Shown in pieces: positions 23,180 through 34,342 of a stretch of DNA of 64,000 bases. Under the pieces are notes generated by a model that saw only the letters and a program-made list of their open reading frames with translations, made no database searches and was not told where the DNA came from. The position numbers and the translations under genes were made by a program. This stretch comes from Prionace glauca (Eukaryota > Chordata > Chondrichthyes > Carcharhiniformes > Carcharhinidae), in contig CM075733.1 in assembly GCA_037974335.1 (NCBI GenBank), forward strand, positions 40,017,959 through 40,081,958. Reading direction: 5' to 3'. Within the stretch, counting starts at the first letter, position 1; each line of letters begins with the position of its first letter.

Positions 23180-23612
23180 CGAAAGGGCACTGACAGCCAA
23201 TCCCGAGATGGACAGCACGGGCACCTACTTTGAGATCCCTCATTTTCTCACTTGGCTGACTGACGCATCCCAACACATCCAGGATGCCAGGCCTTTCCCA
23301 GTCTATGTCCCCAACCTCAACCTCTGCCCTCCTCCTGATCCTTCATTCTCACCCCCATACCCCTAACCCCACTTCACAACCTTTCTCAGCATGACTCCCC
23401 CTTGTTGGTCCTAAACCTCCATACAAGCTGTTATTCTCCTTCTCCCCCACTTCTGATGCAAATTTTGAGAATGCTGCATGCCACCTCTGAACAAATGTGA
23501 ACCAGGTCAATGAGATTCTTATGCACTGTTAACTGAGGTAAGACTATGTTAAAATAATATTTTACACTAATGAGCATTCATGGCATGCCATTGTATTACA
23601 AGTACATGAAAG
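23180..23612. repeat. Dispersed repeat, copy 2 (pair with 18.1 kb)
   Basis: It opens with 'gccaatcccgagatggaca', also seen at about 21,400, then 'ggatgccaggcctttccca', a C/T-rich centre, and ends 'catgccattgtattacaagt' like the copy at 18.4 kb. Noncoding. Confidence 0.55.
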
Positions 23613-23844
23613 ATCAGGAACCTCATTAGCATACATCACAATATAATTAGCAGGTCTCCCCAGTGTATCAATCCCCCATGTAGTGATCTCCCGCAAACTC
23701 TCCTTCCTCCGCTGACATGACATCATGTTGAAAAGATTTGCGACAGGTTTTGTGAAACAGGAAATTGACGAATGATCCCTGCTAAGGGTGCACAGGTAAA
23801 TAGAGCCCAAAGAGGAAAGAAGGTCATGCCCCATTGCCAGGGAT

Positions 23845-23952
23845 CAATCTGGTTCACTAATCCTCTTTTGGGAAGGAAATCTACTATCTGCTTGGTCTGG
23901 CCTACAGGTGACTCCAGATCCTCAGCAACGTGGTTGATTCTTAGTGGACATT
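23845..23952 (+). mobile_element. SINE-B internal fragment
   Basis: The text 'ctggttcactaatcctcttt', 'gggaaggaaatctactatct' and 'ggcctacaggtgactccaga' matches, with divergence, the middle of the minus-strand SINE-B at 58.5 kb. Confidence 0.65.
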
Positions 23953-24089
23953 TGAAATGACCAAACCAGCCTTAATTTAAGGTCCATCACATTCTCCCTT
24001 ACTCTGACCTTATGATGTCCTGCTCTAATGCTATTTGTCTCTCTCAATATTCTGTGCACATTGGTAATCCTCTCTGGTGTCACATCCTG

Positions 24090-24325
24090 GGCAAGTTAGC
24101 TTAAATCCTCCCTCAATTAGATTAACAAAATGCTCAGTAAGGAAGTTTGTTTAGGTGCCACCCACCTGATCTGTCAACTTGTGTAGGGCCGATCTCCCTC
24201 ACAGCCCAGTAATTTAAACCCCTCACTCCCTGCACCACCTTTCCAGCCAGGCATTCATCTACATCATCTCCTGTTTTTACATCCACTTGTGTGAACCTGG
24301 AAATGGCAACAACACAATGTGTGTG
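24090..24325 (-). mobile_element. Possible LINE 5'-region fragment
   Basis: The block 'cctccctcaattag' to 'gaacctggaaatggcaac' resembles upstream parts of CR1-type elements I have seen in other vertebrates. No intact frame and no copy elsewhere in this window, so the call is weak. Confidence 0.3.
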
Positions 24326-25080
24326 CTGCAATTGGAATGCACTTCCAGCTCACTTCCATTCAGATCAAAACATTCTTTAAAATGGTCAAATGTTTAAAGT
24401 ATGTATTATCTATCACCAAGGCAAGGGTCATGCATCCTTGTGATCACTGTATGAACAGACACAAGGGGGTGCTATGGAATAAGTCAAGATAAAATTCCTG
24501 CTGATTTACCCCATTACACTGCTACTTCCAATGGGCTCAAGTCCAGAAGCTTCACATTTTGGATGATTCCCAAGTGTGAATGCCAGGTCCTGGAATTGCC
24601 AGACTGAGACAACCTGCACTCGACACAATGCATTATTGCTCCTCATTCTAAATTGTACCTTGCAACCATAAAGGACTTGGGTCCTTCCTCTGCATAATGA
24701 AATTGGCGTTCAGATTATTCTATTCAAAACAATCAAACGCGAAAATACTTTTGACAGCATGATTTCCGTAAATGAATTAAGTAACTAATTTGGAGACTGT
24801 GCATCAAGAGCCCAGCAAAGAATCAAGTCATATTTGTAATAAAAATTAGAGCCAAATTTTATCTTGGGAGGGGAAATTGGGAGTCAAGAAGATTTCCTGA
24901 TATTGCATGTCACCTCCTAGCTGGCAGTGAGCACTCATGATATTTTCATGGTTACCCAACAGGAAAGGGCTGGGGTCAGGTTGCTGCCTGCTATAGCAGG
25001 TCTGAGGCAGGTAAAGGGATAGGCAGATGACAAGACGGTCAATGCATCAGTGGTGGTCAGAATGAATATTTAAGTTGGCG
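24326..25080. other. Intronic DNA without recognised genes
   Basis: No coding, RNA or clear repeat signal seen. Confidence 0.45.
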
Positions 25081-25084
25081 GATG

Positions 25085-25645
25085 GGGTTTCTGAGCAAGT
25101 AGGCTGCTTTGGCCTGGCTGATGCCAAATTTCCTTGCTATTGTTAGAGTTGCACTCATTCTGGAAACTGGGGATTATTTCAGCACAGTCATGACTTGTAG
25201 ATGGGAGAAGAGCTTTAGAAGGTCAGGATGTGAGTTTTTCTCTTTAGAATTCCAAGCCTCTGACTTGCTCTTGTAGTCACACTATTAATGTGGCTGGTCC
25301 AGTTAAGTATCTTGTCAACTCCCCAGGATGCAGTTAGTGGGGCATTCACTGATTGTAATGCTGCTGAATGTCAAAGGGCGACGTGCAAAATTGAAGTCAC
25401 TCAACGTGAAGGAGAGATGATTAGATTCTCTCTTGTTGGAGATGGTTATTGACGGCACTTGTAGCACAGATGTTGCTTGCCAATTATCAGTGCAAGCCTG
25501 AATGTTGCGCGAATCTTGCTGCACGCTGGCACAGACTGTTTCAATATCTGAGGAGTTGCAAATGGTACCAAACACTGTGCAATCAACAAAAGAGAATGGT
25601 ATGACAGGCCTAGTAAAAGGCTGTAGAAAAATCAGGAGAAAGGGT
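25085..25645 (-). mobile_element. LINE RT fragment (probably LINE-B)
   Basis: The minus-strand frame at 25,315-25,686 includes FVDCTVFGTI, IETVCASVQQDSRNIQACTDNWQ as two ordered stretches, ITISNKRESNHLSFT and ITISECPTNCILG. This follows the RT motif C to thumb order of a non-LTR element, with FVDC standing where FADD is expected. It is an inactive, old fragment. Confidence 0.65.
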
Positions 25646-26447
25646 CTACACTGGATGTAATGTGTCTTTGATAAAGTCAATTTCAATTCCTGTGGCGGGG
25701 TAGAATTGGAGGAGTTTGAGGATAAGGCTCCAAAGAATATGTGCCTCTATTACCTTTTCACTATTTATTTTCACTTTGGTAACATTAATTCTGTTTATCT
25801 GTATATTTCATGTTTTATCTCATACAGTGAGATTAGAATTGGCACTCAGGCAGCAGAGTCTTTCCTGTCCTCATCAGGTATTGTACAAATCACCACAGGA
25901 AATGTTACCAACTGGGTTGATCATATTAAACAAATTCTCATACATTACTGTTAATCTCTGCATACACTGACAATGGCACTGATTCCTTGACCTATATACT
26001 TAGCAATCCCAACAACAGATAAATTAAAAAGGTTTCAGATCATCCTGTGAAACAACATTGGGCTGATGTCTAGCTCGAGTTCAAACCTGAAAACAGCTTT
26101 AATGAGCTTAGAAAAAAAACAGGATTTCAAAATCATTGTAAAGTGTCCACAGAGGCTTTATTCGGTTGTATACATTCCAGCTGGTTACAAATTTCAGTGG
26201 ATTTTTAAATCAATTTAGTCAAGTGGAGATAAACAGCAGTTTCATACGGCTCTAAAATGTGCAATCCATCTGTGTATCTCCAGAGGTGATGTTGATAAGC
26301 AACCATAAAGTCTTTATCCCAGTTCCTGAGACCTTTCCCCCCTGCATTAATCTAGTAATGCTCCCCCTCCCCATGAACTTCATGTGGGAGTCAAGAATCT
26401 ACCTGCACCTACTACCCTGTATGTCACACTCTCTTATCAAGTATTGA
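25646..26447. other. Intronic DNA without recognised genes
   Basis: AT-rich. Short frames at 25,706-25,970 are overlapping and have no recognisable domain. Confidence 0.45.
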
Positions 26448-26787
26448 GGGCAGCATGATAGCACAGTGGTTAGCACAACTGCTTCACAGTTCCAGGGACC
26501 TGGGTTCGATTCCCAGCTTGGTTTGGTTCGCTGTCTGTGTGGAGACTGCACATTCTTTTCGTGTCTGCATAGGTTTCCTCTGGGTGCTCTGGTTTCCTCC
26601 CACAGTCTGAAGATGTGTGGGTTAGGTTGATTGGCCATGCTAAAATTGCCCCCTTAGTGTCTTGAGATGTGTAGGTAGAAGGATTAGTGGGGATATGGGG
26701 ATAGGGCCTGGGTAGGATTGTGGTCGGTGTAGAATTGATGGGCCAGATGGCCTCTTTCTGCACTGTAGGGTATCTGTGATTTATGAA
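26448..26787 (+). mobile_element. SINE-A copy
   Basis: Full-length: head 'atagcacagtggttagcaca', B-box-like 'gggttcgattcccagc', body 'gttaggttgattggccatgc', tail 'gggtatctgtgatttatgaa'. Confidence 0.92.
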
Positions 26788-26814
26788 TGCTGGCTGTTTG
26801 ACTAAATGGGACTG

Positions 26815-28147
26815 GAAGGTTTGAATTACTTCAGTGGTAGGGAAATTATTGGAGAGGATTCTTCAAGACAGGACTTATTCCCACTTGGAAATAGGTGGAT
26901 GTGTTGGTGAGAGGCAACATGGTTTTGTGAAGGGGAAGTCATGTCTCATTAACTTGATTGAGTTTTTCAAGGAAGTGACGAAGATGATTGATGAGGGTAG
27001 GGCAGTGGATGTTGTCTACATGGACTTCAGTAAAGCCTTTGATAAGGTCCCTCATGGCAGACTGGTGCAGAAGGTAAAGTCGCATGGGATCAGAGGTGAG
27101 CTGGCAAGGTAGATACAAAACTGGCTCGGTCATAGAAGACAGGGTAGCAGTGGGTGTGTTTCTGAATGGAGGGCTGTGACAAGTGGCATTCTTCAGAGAT
27201 CAGTGCTGGATCCTTTGCTGTTTGTAATATATATAAATGATTTGGAAGAAAATGTAACCGGTTTGATTCGTAAGTTTGCAGATAACACAAAGGTTGGTGG
27301 ATTTGCAGATAGCGATGAGGGCTATCAGAGGATGCACCAGGACATAGATCGGTTGGAGATTTGGCTGGAGAAATGGCAGATGGAGTTTAATCTGGACAAA
27401 TGTGGGTAATGCATTTTGGAAGGTTTAATACAAGTCGGAAATATACCGTATATGGCAGAGCCCTTAAGAGTGTTGATAGGCAAAGTGATCTTGGTATACA
27501 GGTCACTGAAAGTGGCAATGCAGGTGGTGAAGGTAGTCAAGAAGGCATATGGCACGCTTGCCTTCATTGGCTGGGGAACTGAGTTTAAAAATTGGCAACA
27601 TGTTGTACCTTTATAGAACCTTAGTTAGGCCGCACTTGGAACAGTGTGTTTAATTCTGGTCGCCACACTATCAGAAAGATGTGGAGGCTTTGGAGAGGGT
27701 ACAGAAAAGGCTTAACAGGATGTTACCTGGTATGGAGAGCATTAGCTATGAGGAATGGTTGGAGAAACTTGGTTTGTTCTCATTGGAATGTTGAAGGTTG
27801 AAGTATGACCTGATAAAAGGCTACAAAATTATGAGAGGCACGGACAGAGTGGATAGTCAGAAGCTTTTTCCTAGGGTGGAAGAGTCAATTACTGGGGGCA
27901 CAGGTTTAAGGTGCGAGGGGCAAGGTTTAAAGGAGATGTATGGGGCAGAGAGTGGTGGGTGTCTGGAACTCATTGCTGGGGAGGTAGTGGAAGCAGGTAT
28001 GATGGTGACTTTTGAGAGCCATCTTGACAAATACATGAATAGAATGGGAATAGAGGGATATGGTCCACAGAAGGATAAGGGGTTTTCATTAAGTCGGGTA
28101 GCATGGTCGGTGCAGGCTTGGAAGGCGGAAGGGCCTGTTCCTGTGCT
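26815..28147 (+). mobile_element. CR1 LINE, RT and 3' end
   Basis: A 5'-truncated copy starting inside the RT. Frames give RQHGFVKGKSCLINLIEFF, DVVYMDFSKAFDKVPHGRL, then LLFVIYINDLEE and KFADNTKVGG (ADN in place of ADD). The C-terminal part follows in several frames. The 3' end reads 'gcctgttcctgtgctgtaat' and 'tttgttctttgt'. Several frameshifts; inactive. Confidence 0.88.
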
Positions 28148-28171
28148 GTAATTTGCTTTGTTCTTTGTCCT

Positions 28172-28612
28172 TGAATTATAAGGGGAAGCTGGTTAGGCTG
28201 GGATTTTTTTCTCTGGAGCGCAGGAGGATGAGGGGTGACCTTATAGAGGTTTATAAAATCATGAGAAGCATAGATAAAGTGAAGAGCCAAGGTCTTTTCC
28301 CCAGGGTAGGGGAGTCCAAAACTAGACAGCATAGGATTAAAGTGAGAGGGGAAAGATTTAAAAGGGAACTGAAGGGCAACTTTTTCACACAGAGGGTGGT
28401 GTGTATATGGAATGAGTTGCCAAAGGTGGTGGTAGCGGCAAATAAAATTACAACATTTAAAAGATATTTGAACAGGTACATGGATAGGAAAAGTTTCAAG
28501 GGATATGGGCCAAATGCAGGCAAATGGGAGTTATTCAGTTTAGGAAACTTGGTCAGCAAGATGAGTTCAGCCGAAGGGCCTGTCTCCATGCTGTGTATCT
28601 CTATGACTCTAA
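28172..28612 (+). mobile_element. CR1-like LINE 3' fragment, second subfamily
   Basis: It encodes LVRLGFFSLERRRMRGDLIE and KIMRSIDKVKSQGLFPRVGE, then FFTQRVVCIWNELP. This is the RT C-terminal region, followed by 'gggcctgtctccatgctgtg' and 'tatctctatgact'. It sits directly between two other CR1 copies in the same orientation. Confidence 0.85.
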
Positions 28613-28689
28613 ATCCTAGTCTGTTCATGCCCTTGTACTTCGTTGCCCACTATCAAGTCAGGCTCACTGAGTTAGGAAGCAAACTTCAG

Positions 28690-31313
28690 AGAGGAAGTTT
28701 AATGAGGACTTGTCTGTTGAGGTAGTATGGGCGGAGATTAGAAATAGGAGAGGAGAGGTCACCCTGTTGGGAGTCTTTTATAGACCTCCAAAAAGTTCTA
28801 GAGAGGTTGAGGAAAGGATTGCGGAGACGATCCTTGTTAGGAGTGAAAGTAATAGGGTAATTGTTATGGGGGACTTTAACTTTACTCATGTTGATTGGAA
28901 TTGCTATAGCTCTAGCTCGTTAGAGGGGTCAGATTTTGTTCAAAGTGTGCAGGAAGGTTTTCTGATTCAGTATGTAGATAGGCCGACTAGAGGTGAGGCT
29001 ATATTGGATTTGGTGCTGGGTAATGAGCCAGACCAGGTGCTAGACTTGGAAGTTGGTGTGCATTTTGGGGATAGTGACCACAATTCGATTACGTTCACCT
29101 TAGTGATGGAAAGGGATAGGCATGAACCTCGGGTCAGTAGTTTCAGCTGGGGGAAGGGTAATTATGAGGCTATTAGGAGAGAATTAGGAAGCATTGGTTG
29201 GACTAGGAGATTACAGGGACTGGGAACATCCGAGATGTGGAGATTTTTCAAGGAGCAGCTATTGCGGGTCTGTGATAGGTATATCCCTGTCAGGCAAGGA
29301 GGATTTGGTAGGCCCAGGGAACCGTGGTGCACTAAAAAAATTGATTTGTTGGTTAGGAAGACAAAGGAGGCTTATGTTCGGAAAAGGCTTGAGGGCTCAG
29401 GTAGTGCATTAGAAAGTTTTAGATTGGCTAGGAGGGAGTTGAAGAGGGAGTTAAGAAGGGCTAAAAGAGGACATGAGATGACTTTGGCTGATAGGATTAA
29501 GGAGAACCCTGAGGCGTTTTACAGGTATGTCAAGAACAGAAGGTTGGTTAGGGCAAGATTAGGGCCAGTTACAGACAGTAGAGGGAAGTTGTGTGTGGAA
29601 CCGGAGGAGATTGGGAGAGGCGTTGAACCAATATTTCTCTTCGGTGTTCACGCAAGGGGACATGAATGTAGCTGAGGAGGACACTGGGGTGCAGGGATGT
29701 AAAATAGATAGTATTGCAGTTGATACGGGGGATGTTCTGGATATTTTAGAGGGTTTGAAAATAGATAAGTCCCCTGGTCCGGATGGGATTTACCCTAGGA
29801 TTCTTTGGGAGGCAAGAGAGGTGATTGCGAAGCCTCTGGCTCTGATCTTCAGGTCGTCGTTGGTCTCTGGTACAGTACCGGAAGATTGGAGGACAGCAAA
29901 TGTTGTCCCATTGTTTAAGAAGGGGAGAAGAGACTTCCTTGGGAATTATAGACCGGTGAGTCTTACTTCTGTGGTCGGTAAGGTTTTGGAAAGGATTATT
30001 AGAGACAGGATTTATAGTTATTTGGAGAGTAATGAGTTGATTAGAGACAGTCAGCATGGTTTTGTAGCGGGTAGGTCGTGCCTTACTAACCTTATCGAGT
30101 TCTTTGAGAAAGTGACCAAAGAGGTGGATAGGGGTAAGGCAGTTGATGTGGTGTATATGGATTTTAGCAAGGCGTTTGATAAGGTTCACCATGGTAGGCT
30201 TCTGCAGAAAATGCAGATGTATGGGATTGGGGGTGATCTAGGTAATTGGATCAGGAATTGGCTAGCAGATAGGAGACAGAGGGTGGTGGTTGATGGTAAA
30301 TATTCGTCATGGAGTTCGGTTACGAGTGGTGTGCCTCAGGGATCTGTTTTGGGGCCACTGCTGTTTGTAATTTTTATTAATGATCTGGATGAGGGTATAG
30401 TTGGGTGGATTAGTAAGTTTGCTGATGATACCAAAGTCGGAGGTGTGGTAGATTGTGAGGAAGGGTGTCATAGTTTGCAGGGTGACTTAGAAAGGTTGCA
30501 GAGCTGGGCTGCGAGGTGGCGGATGGAGTTTAATGTGGAGAAGTGTGAGGTAATTCATTTCGGTAGGAATAACAGATGTGTTGAGTATAGGGCTAACGGG
30601 AGGACTTTGAATAGTGTGGAGGAGCAGAGGGATCTAGGTGTATGTGTACATAGATCCCTGAAAGTTGGGAATCAAGTAGATAAGGTTGTTAAGAAGGCTT
30701 ACGGTGTCTTGGCGTTTATTGGTAGGGGGATTGAATTTAGGAGTCGCAACGTCATGATGCAACTGTACACAACTCTGGTGCGGCCGCACTTGGAGTTTTG
30801 TGTGCAGTTCGGGTCCCCACATTACAGGAAGGATGTGGAGGCTTTGGAGAGGGTGCAGAGGAGGTTTATCAGGATGTTGCCTGGTATGGAGGGGAGATCC
30901 TATGAGGAGAGACTGAGAGATTTGGGGTTGTTTTCGCTGGAAAGAAGGCGGCTAAGAGGGGACCTTATTGAAACATATAAGATGATTAGAGGTTTAGACA
31001 GGGTAGATAGTGATAGCCTTTTTCCTAGGATGGAGAAAGCTAGCACGAGGGGGCACGACTTTAAATTAAGGGGGGGTAGTTATAGGACTGATGTCAGGGG
31101 TAGGTTCTTTACCCAGAGGGTGGTGAGGGACTGGAATGCCCTGCCAGCTGCAGTTGTAAATGCGCCTAGTTTGGGGGCGTTTAAGAGACCTGTGGATAGG
31201 TTTATGGATGAAAAGGGATTGGTTTAGGCTAGTGGGTCATTGTTTTGTAATGGTCGGCGCAACATCGTGGGCCGAAGGGCCTGTTCTGCGCTGTAATGTT
31301 CTATGTTCTATAA
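28690..31313 (+). mobile_element. Young CR1 LINE, nearly intact EN-RT
   Basis: A 2.6-kb non-LTR element truncated near the start of its endonuclease. Frame one (28,710-29,675) has VVWAEIRNRRGEVTLLGVFY, IVMGDFNFTHVDW and GDSDHN (endonuclease) and runs into the linker. Frame two (29,593-31,227, 544 aa) has the full RT: YMDFSKAFDKVHHGRLLQ, SGVPQGSVLGPLLFVIFIND, catalytic FADDTKVGG, and the C-terminal region through VVRDWNALPAAVV. Only one frameshift, near 29,610, separates them. The 3' end has two copies of ATGTTCT(A). A 5'-truncated sister at 51.8-52.4 kb differs at only about 7 of 190 residues, so the family was recently active. Confidence 0.95.
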
Positions 31314-31777
31314 GTGGGCACTGGGACCAGGTACACATTCTATCACCCGAGATCAGCTCGCTCAAGACAGGACAAGGTTCGGAACCAAAATGTGATACAA
31401 TTCATTTCCACACAAACAGGTGCTTTTATCACGTGAGAGAGTAAGCGGTGTTGGGTGTGTTGTGTGGGCGGGTGTGAAGTGTGCATCTTAACTTGTAAAC
31501 TAATGTCCTCATGTGAAAAGAGAAGGGACTTTCAATCAATGAGTCACAATCAATGAGTAATTTTCCAAAGTGGATGCACTCTCACATGTGTAAGCACAGC
31601 AGCTAATATTATACAAAATAAGGTCCCACACAGAGTAAATGAGAATTGTTTTTGGGTGGTGAAGTAGTTACAGTTTGACGTTGACGCTGACACAATCCAT
31701 CCAACAGCTTCAGCTGATGCAGTGTGAAGGGTTGTGATGCCACCAGGAATGGACCTCTCAGGCAGAAAGTTCATCAA

Positions 31778-31962
31778 ATGAGTGAGCATTGAATTAGAAT
31801 TTTGATTTAAGAAGCTTGTTGGCCTAGGCGCTAGGAAAATATCCTACTCTTCTTTAAATGGTATTATGAAACTTTACATGCACCCTGAATGTAAAAGTGC
31901 CCAATAGAACTAAGCATGCTACAAGAATAGGAACCAGTTCAGCAAAAACAGTCTCTCCCAAT
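31778..31962 (+). repeat. Direct repeat copy 1
   Basis: It runs from 'aatgagtgagcattgaatta' to 'cagtctctcccaa' and shares ordered blocks 'ttgttggcc', 'ctactcttct', 'gaaactt', 'gctacaagaa' and 'aacagtctc' with the copy at 32.65 kb. Confidence 0.65.
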
Positions 31963-32642
31963 TAATGATCTAAGCCTCAACTCCCCCAAAGCCTAACCCA
32001 CCGTGTTAGTTATGGCACCAATTCAGGTTCTGAACCAAGTGGATAGGGCTTACTAGGATTCTAAGGTCAAGATCTTATCCTCAATACATTTTAACCTTAT
32101 ACTGGAGGGGAGATCTGGCATTGTCTGTTGCCTGGCAGCAGAGTTATGGCTGGAGGAACCAACCAGAAGAGAGTCAGTTAATTCTTATAATATTGCCTAT
32201 TTTTAACTTCTTGTAAGCGAGGAGAAGCAGGAATGGTCTCTCCCAGCCCTGACAAGAAAGCCTTTCTAGTCCTGATCATTAGTCAGTGGTGTTTGGACAT
32301 TCTACATTCCCACCCTCACAAACATGATACTCTGAACCTTCCTCCCCATTCCTTACCTCCCCCTGTCCAACATGCCAAGTAGATTTACCATACACGCACC
32401 CCCAAACCCACTGCGATAGTATCTGGAGGCAGGGATCTGTACGTCTTCAATGAATGAAGACCAGTTGTAATGATCAGTGAGGTCTTCATGGCCTTGCCAG
32501 GTTCTATGACTTTTATTGGGTTCATATGCACCCTTCCACCTCCATGTAAATTTCAAAATCTTACTGTCCAGAGTCATCGATAAGAAACAATTAATTGGAT
32601 GAGGTACCAGAGAATTTAACTGCATAGCCTGTAAGCTCATCA

Positions 32643-32826
32643 AATGAGTGTCGAATTAAACATTTTGATTACAGAAATTTGTTGGCCAAGGCACTATGAA
32701 AGTGCCCTGCTCTTCTTGAAATAGTGTTGCGAAACTTTCCATCTACCCAGAGTTTGAAAGTGCACAATAGAATTGAGAGTGCTACAAGAACATCGATCCT
32801 GTTCAGCAATAACAGTCTCCCCACCT
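32643..32826 (+). repeat. Direct repeat copy 2
   Basis: The counterpart of 31,778-31,962, about 865 bp downstream, same order and orientation, roughly two-thirds identical by eye. Confidence 0.65.
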
Positions 32827-32842
32827 CTTCTCTGCAATACTG

Positions 32843-33044
32843 CATAGAATCAAAGAAATCAGAGAAACCCTACAGTACAGAAAGAGGCCATTCGGCCCAT
32901 CAAGTCTGCACCGACCACAATCCTACCCAGTCCCTACCCCCATATCTCTACATATTTTACCCACTAATCACTCTAACCCACGCAGCTCAGGTCACCAAGG
33001 GGCAATTTTAGCGTGACCAATAAACCTAACCTGCACATCTACAG
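32843..33044 (-). mobile_element. SINE-A 3' part
   Basis: The tail and body only ('gaggccattcggcccatcaa', 'gaccaataaacctaacctgc'). The tRNA-like head is missing. Confidence 0.85.
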
Positions 33045-33334
33045 AGAAAATAAATGCTGCATGCTCACTGGTCTTATAATTTCATCATTAGCATTAACAT
33101 GATAGAATCATCTGAACAAAGTCAATTAGCAACTGTAGGTAAATGAGGTTTTCACATTGCTGAGATACTACCTCAATGGCTTTTCCAGAAGTATGTTTTA
33201 AATTTGAAACCGTGGACATTGGGGAGACAAACTTTGACCTCTTTTCTGAACTTTTCCACAGTCCCACACGTCCCTAACAGTCAGTGATATCCAGCACTTA
33301 CACCTCGTACATCCCTGAGGCAAATTCAGAAATA

Positions 33335-33525
33335 CATTGATTTTAAGAAGAAATTAGGTACAGCTCTTGGGATTAAGGGGTCAAGGGATGCGGGGTAGGG
33401 GAGGAGGGAATCAGGATATTGAATTTAATGATCAGCCATGACCAAAATGAATGGTGGAGCAGGTTCCAAGAGTCGAATGTATTACTCCTGCTTCTATTTT
33501 CTTTGTTTCTATGTTTCAGAATATT
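33335..33525 (+). mobile_element. CR1 LINE 3' tail
   Basis: It shows 'ggtcaagggatgcgggg', 'atgatcagccatgaccaaaa', 'gaatggtggagcaggttcca' and ends 'cctgcttctattttctttgt ttctatg', the terminal part of the CR1 3' UTR. Confidence 0.82.
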
Positions 33526-34342
33526 TGCCAAGGAAATCGGCTCCAGCAGTTACAATAACTTATTTTACAGATGTAGGAGCATTTTACTCCTCATCATTTG
33601 GAAAGTCCCACCTGGATGGTTCAAACACAAGTAAATGATGTTGAAGTACACAACTGCTAAGATCTAACAGAACAGCTCCCAGGGTTTGAGAGGACGAGTG
33701 GCCTACTCCCTTCCCTGCATTCCCATATCTAAGGTGCCTTAGGGATCAGATCTGCTGAACAGCACATATTCACACGGCTCCCTCACACAATCAGGCTAAA
33801 GTCTTTGCTTTAAGATCAATAGGAAGGTAAAGAAAAACAAAAGGATGATCAGGTTTTGTCGCTAAAAATGCACTGAGATTGAGACAATTCAAGGTTTGAC
33901 TTATTTTAGATACAAAGAAAAACTGCAAATCTGAGATAAAAGCAGGAAACCCTGGAAATGCATAGCCCTCAGTCAGCAGAGAGACAAGTTATTATCTCTA
34001 GTCTGTTTCCTTCATTGGAACTGATTGCCCATTTATTTTAAATGGAGCACTGCTGGTATTGGAATAATCTAACTGGAAATGTTAGACCTCTGCTGTCTTT
34101 AAGGACAGATGGGGTTTGAATTAAAACTGAGCCCAGCTTTCAATTCCAGTCATAAGGATTGGGTATCCCTGCTGTACTCTGCTTCCACTACCAAGGGCAA
34201 GATTTGACTTCAATTCTGTGTCGGGTCCAACTGTAAAGTTCAGAAATTTGCAGCACCGAGCAGAGATTTATTTGCAGAATTGTTTGGTGCCATACAGAGG
34301 TTGAAATGTTGATTTAAACATGCTGCCCCTGCAGTTTGTCAT
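33526..34342. other. Intronic DNA without recognised genes
   Basis: No coding signal. 33,905-33,990 ('gcaaatctgagataaaagca', 'ggaaaccctggaaatgc') is a degenerate copy of the 'actgtggatgctgg' repeat seen at 58.15 kb. Confidence 0.5.

Larger units (their letters stand above)
31314..32842. other. Intronic DNA with an internal diverged direct repeat
   Basis: No gene. 31,778-31,962 and 32,643-32,826 are similar in the same orientation (see separate entries). Confidence 0.5.

Noticed and set aside
26470-26763. Frames over SINE copies, with the recurrent PGPWHCEAAVLTTV-type peptide
   Set aside because: The peptide recurs because it is the antisense translation of the SINE head in many copies; it is not a protein family.
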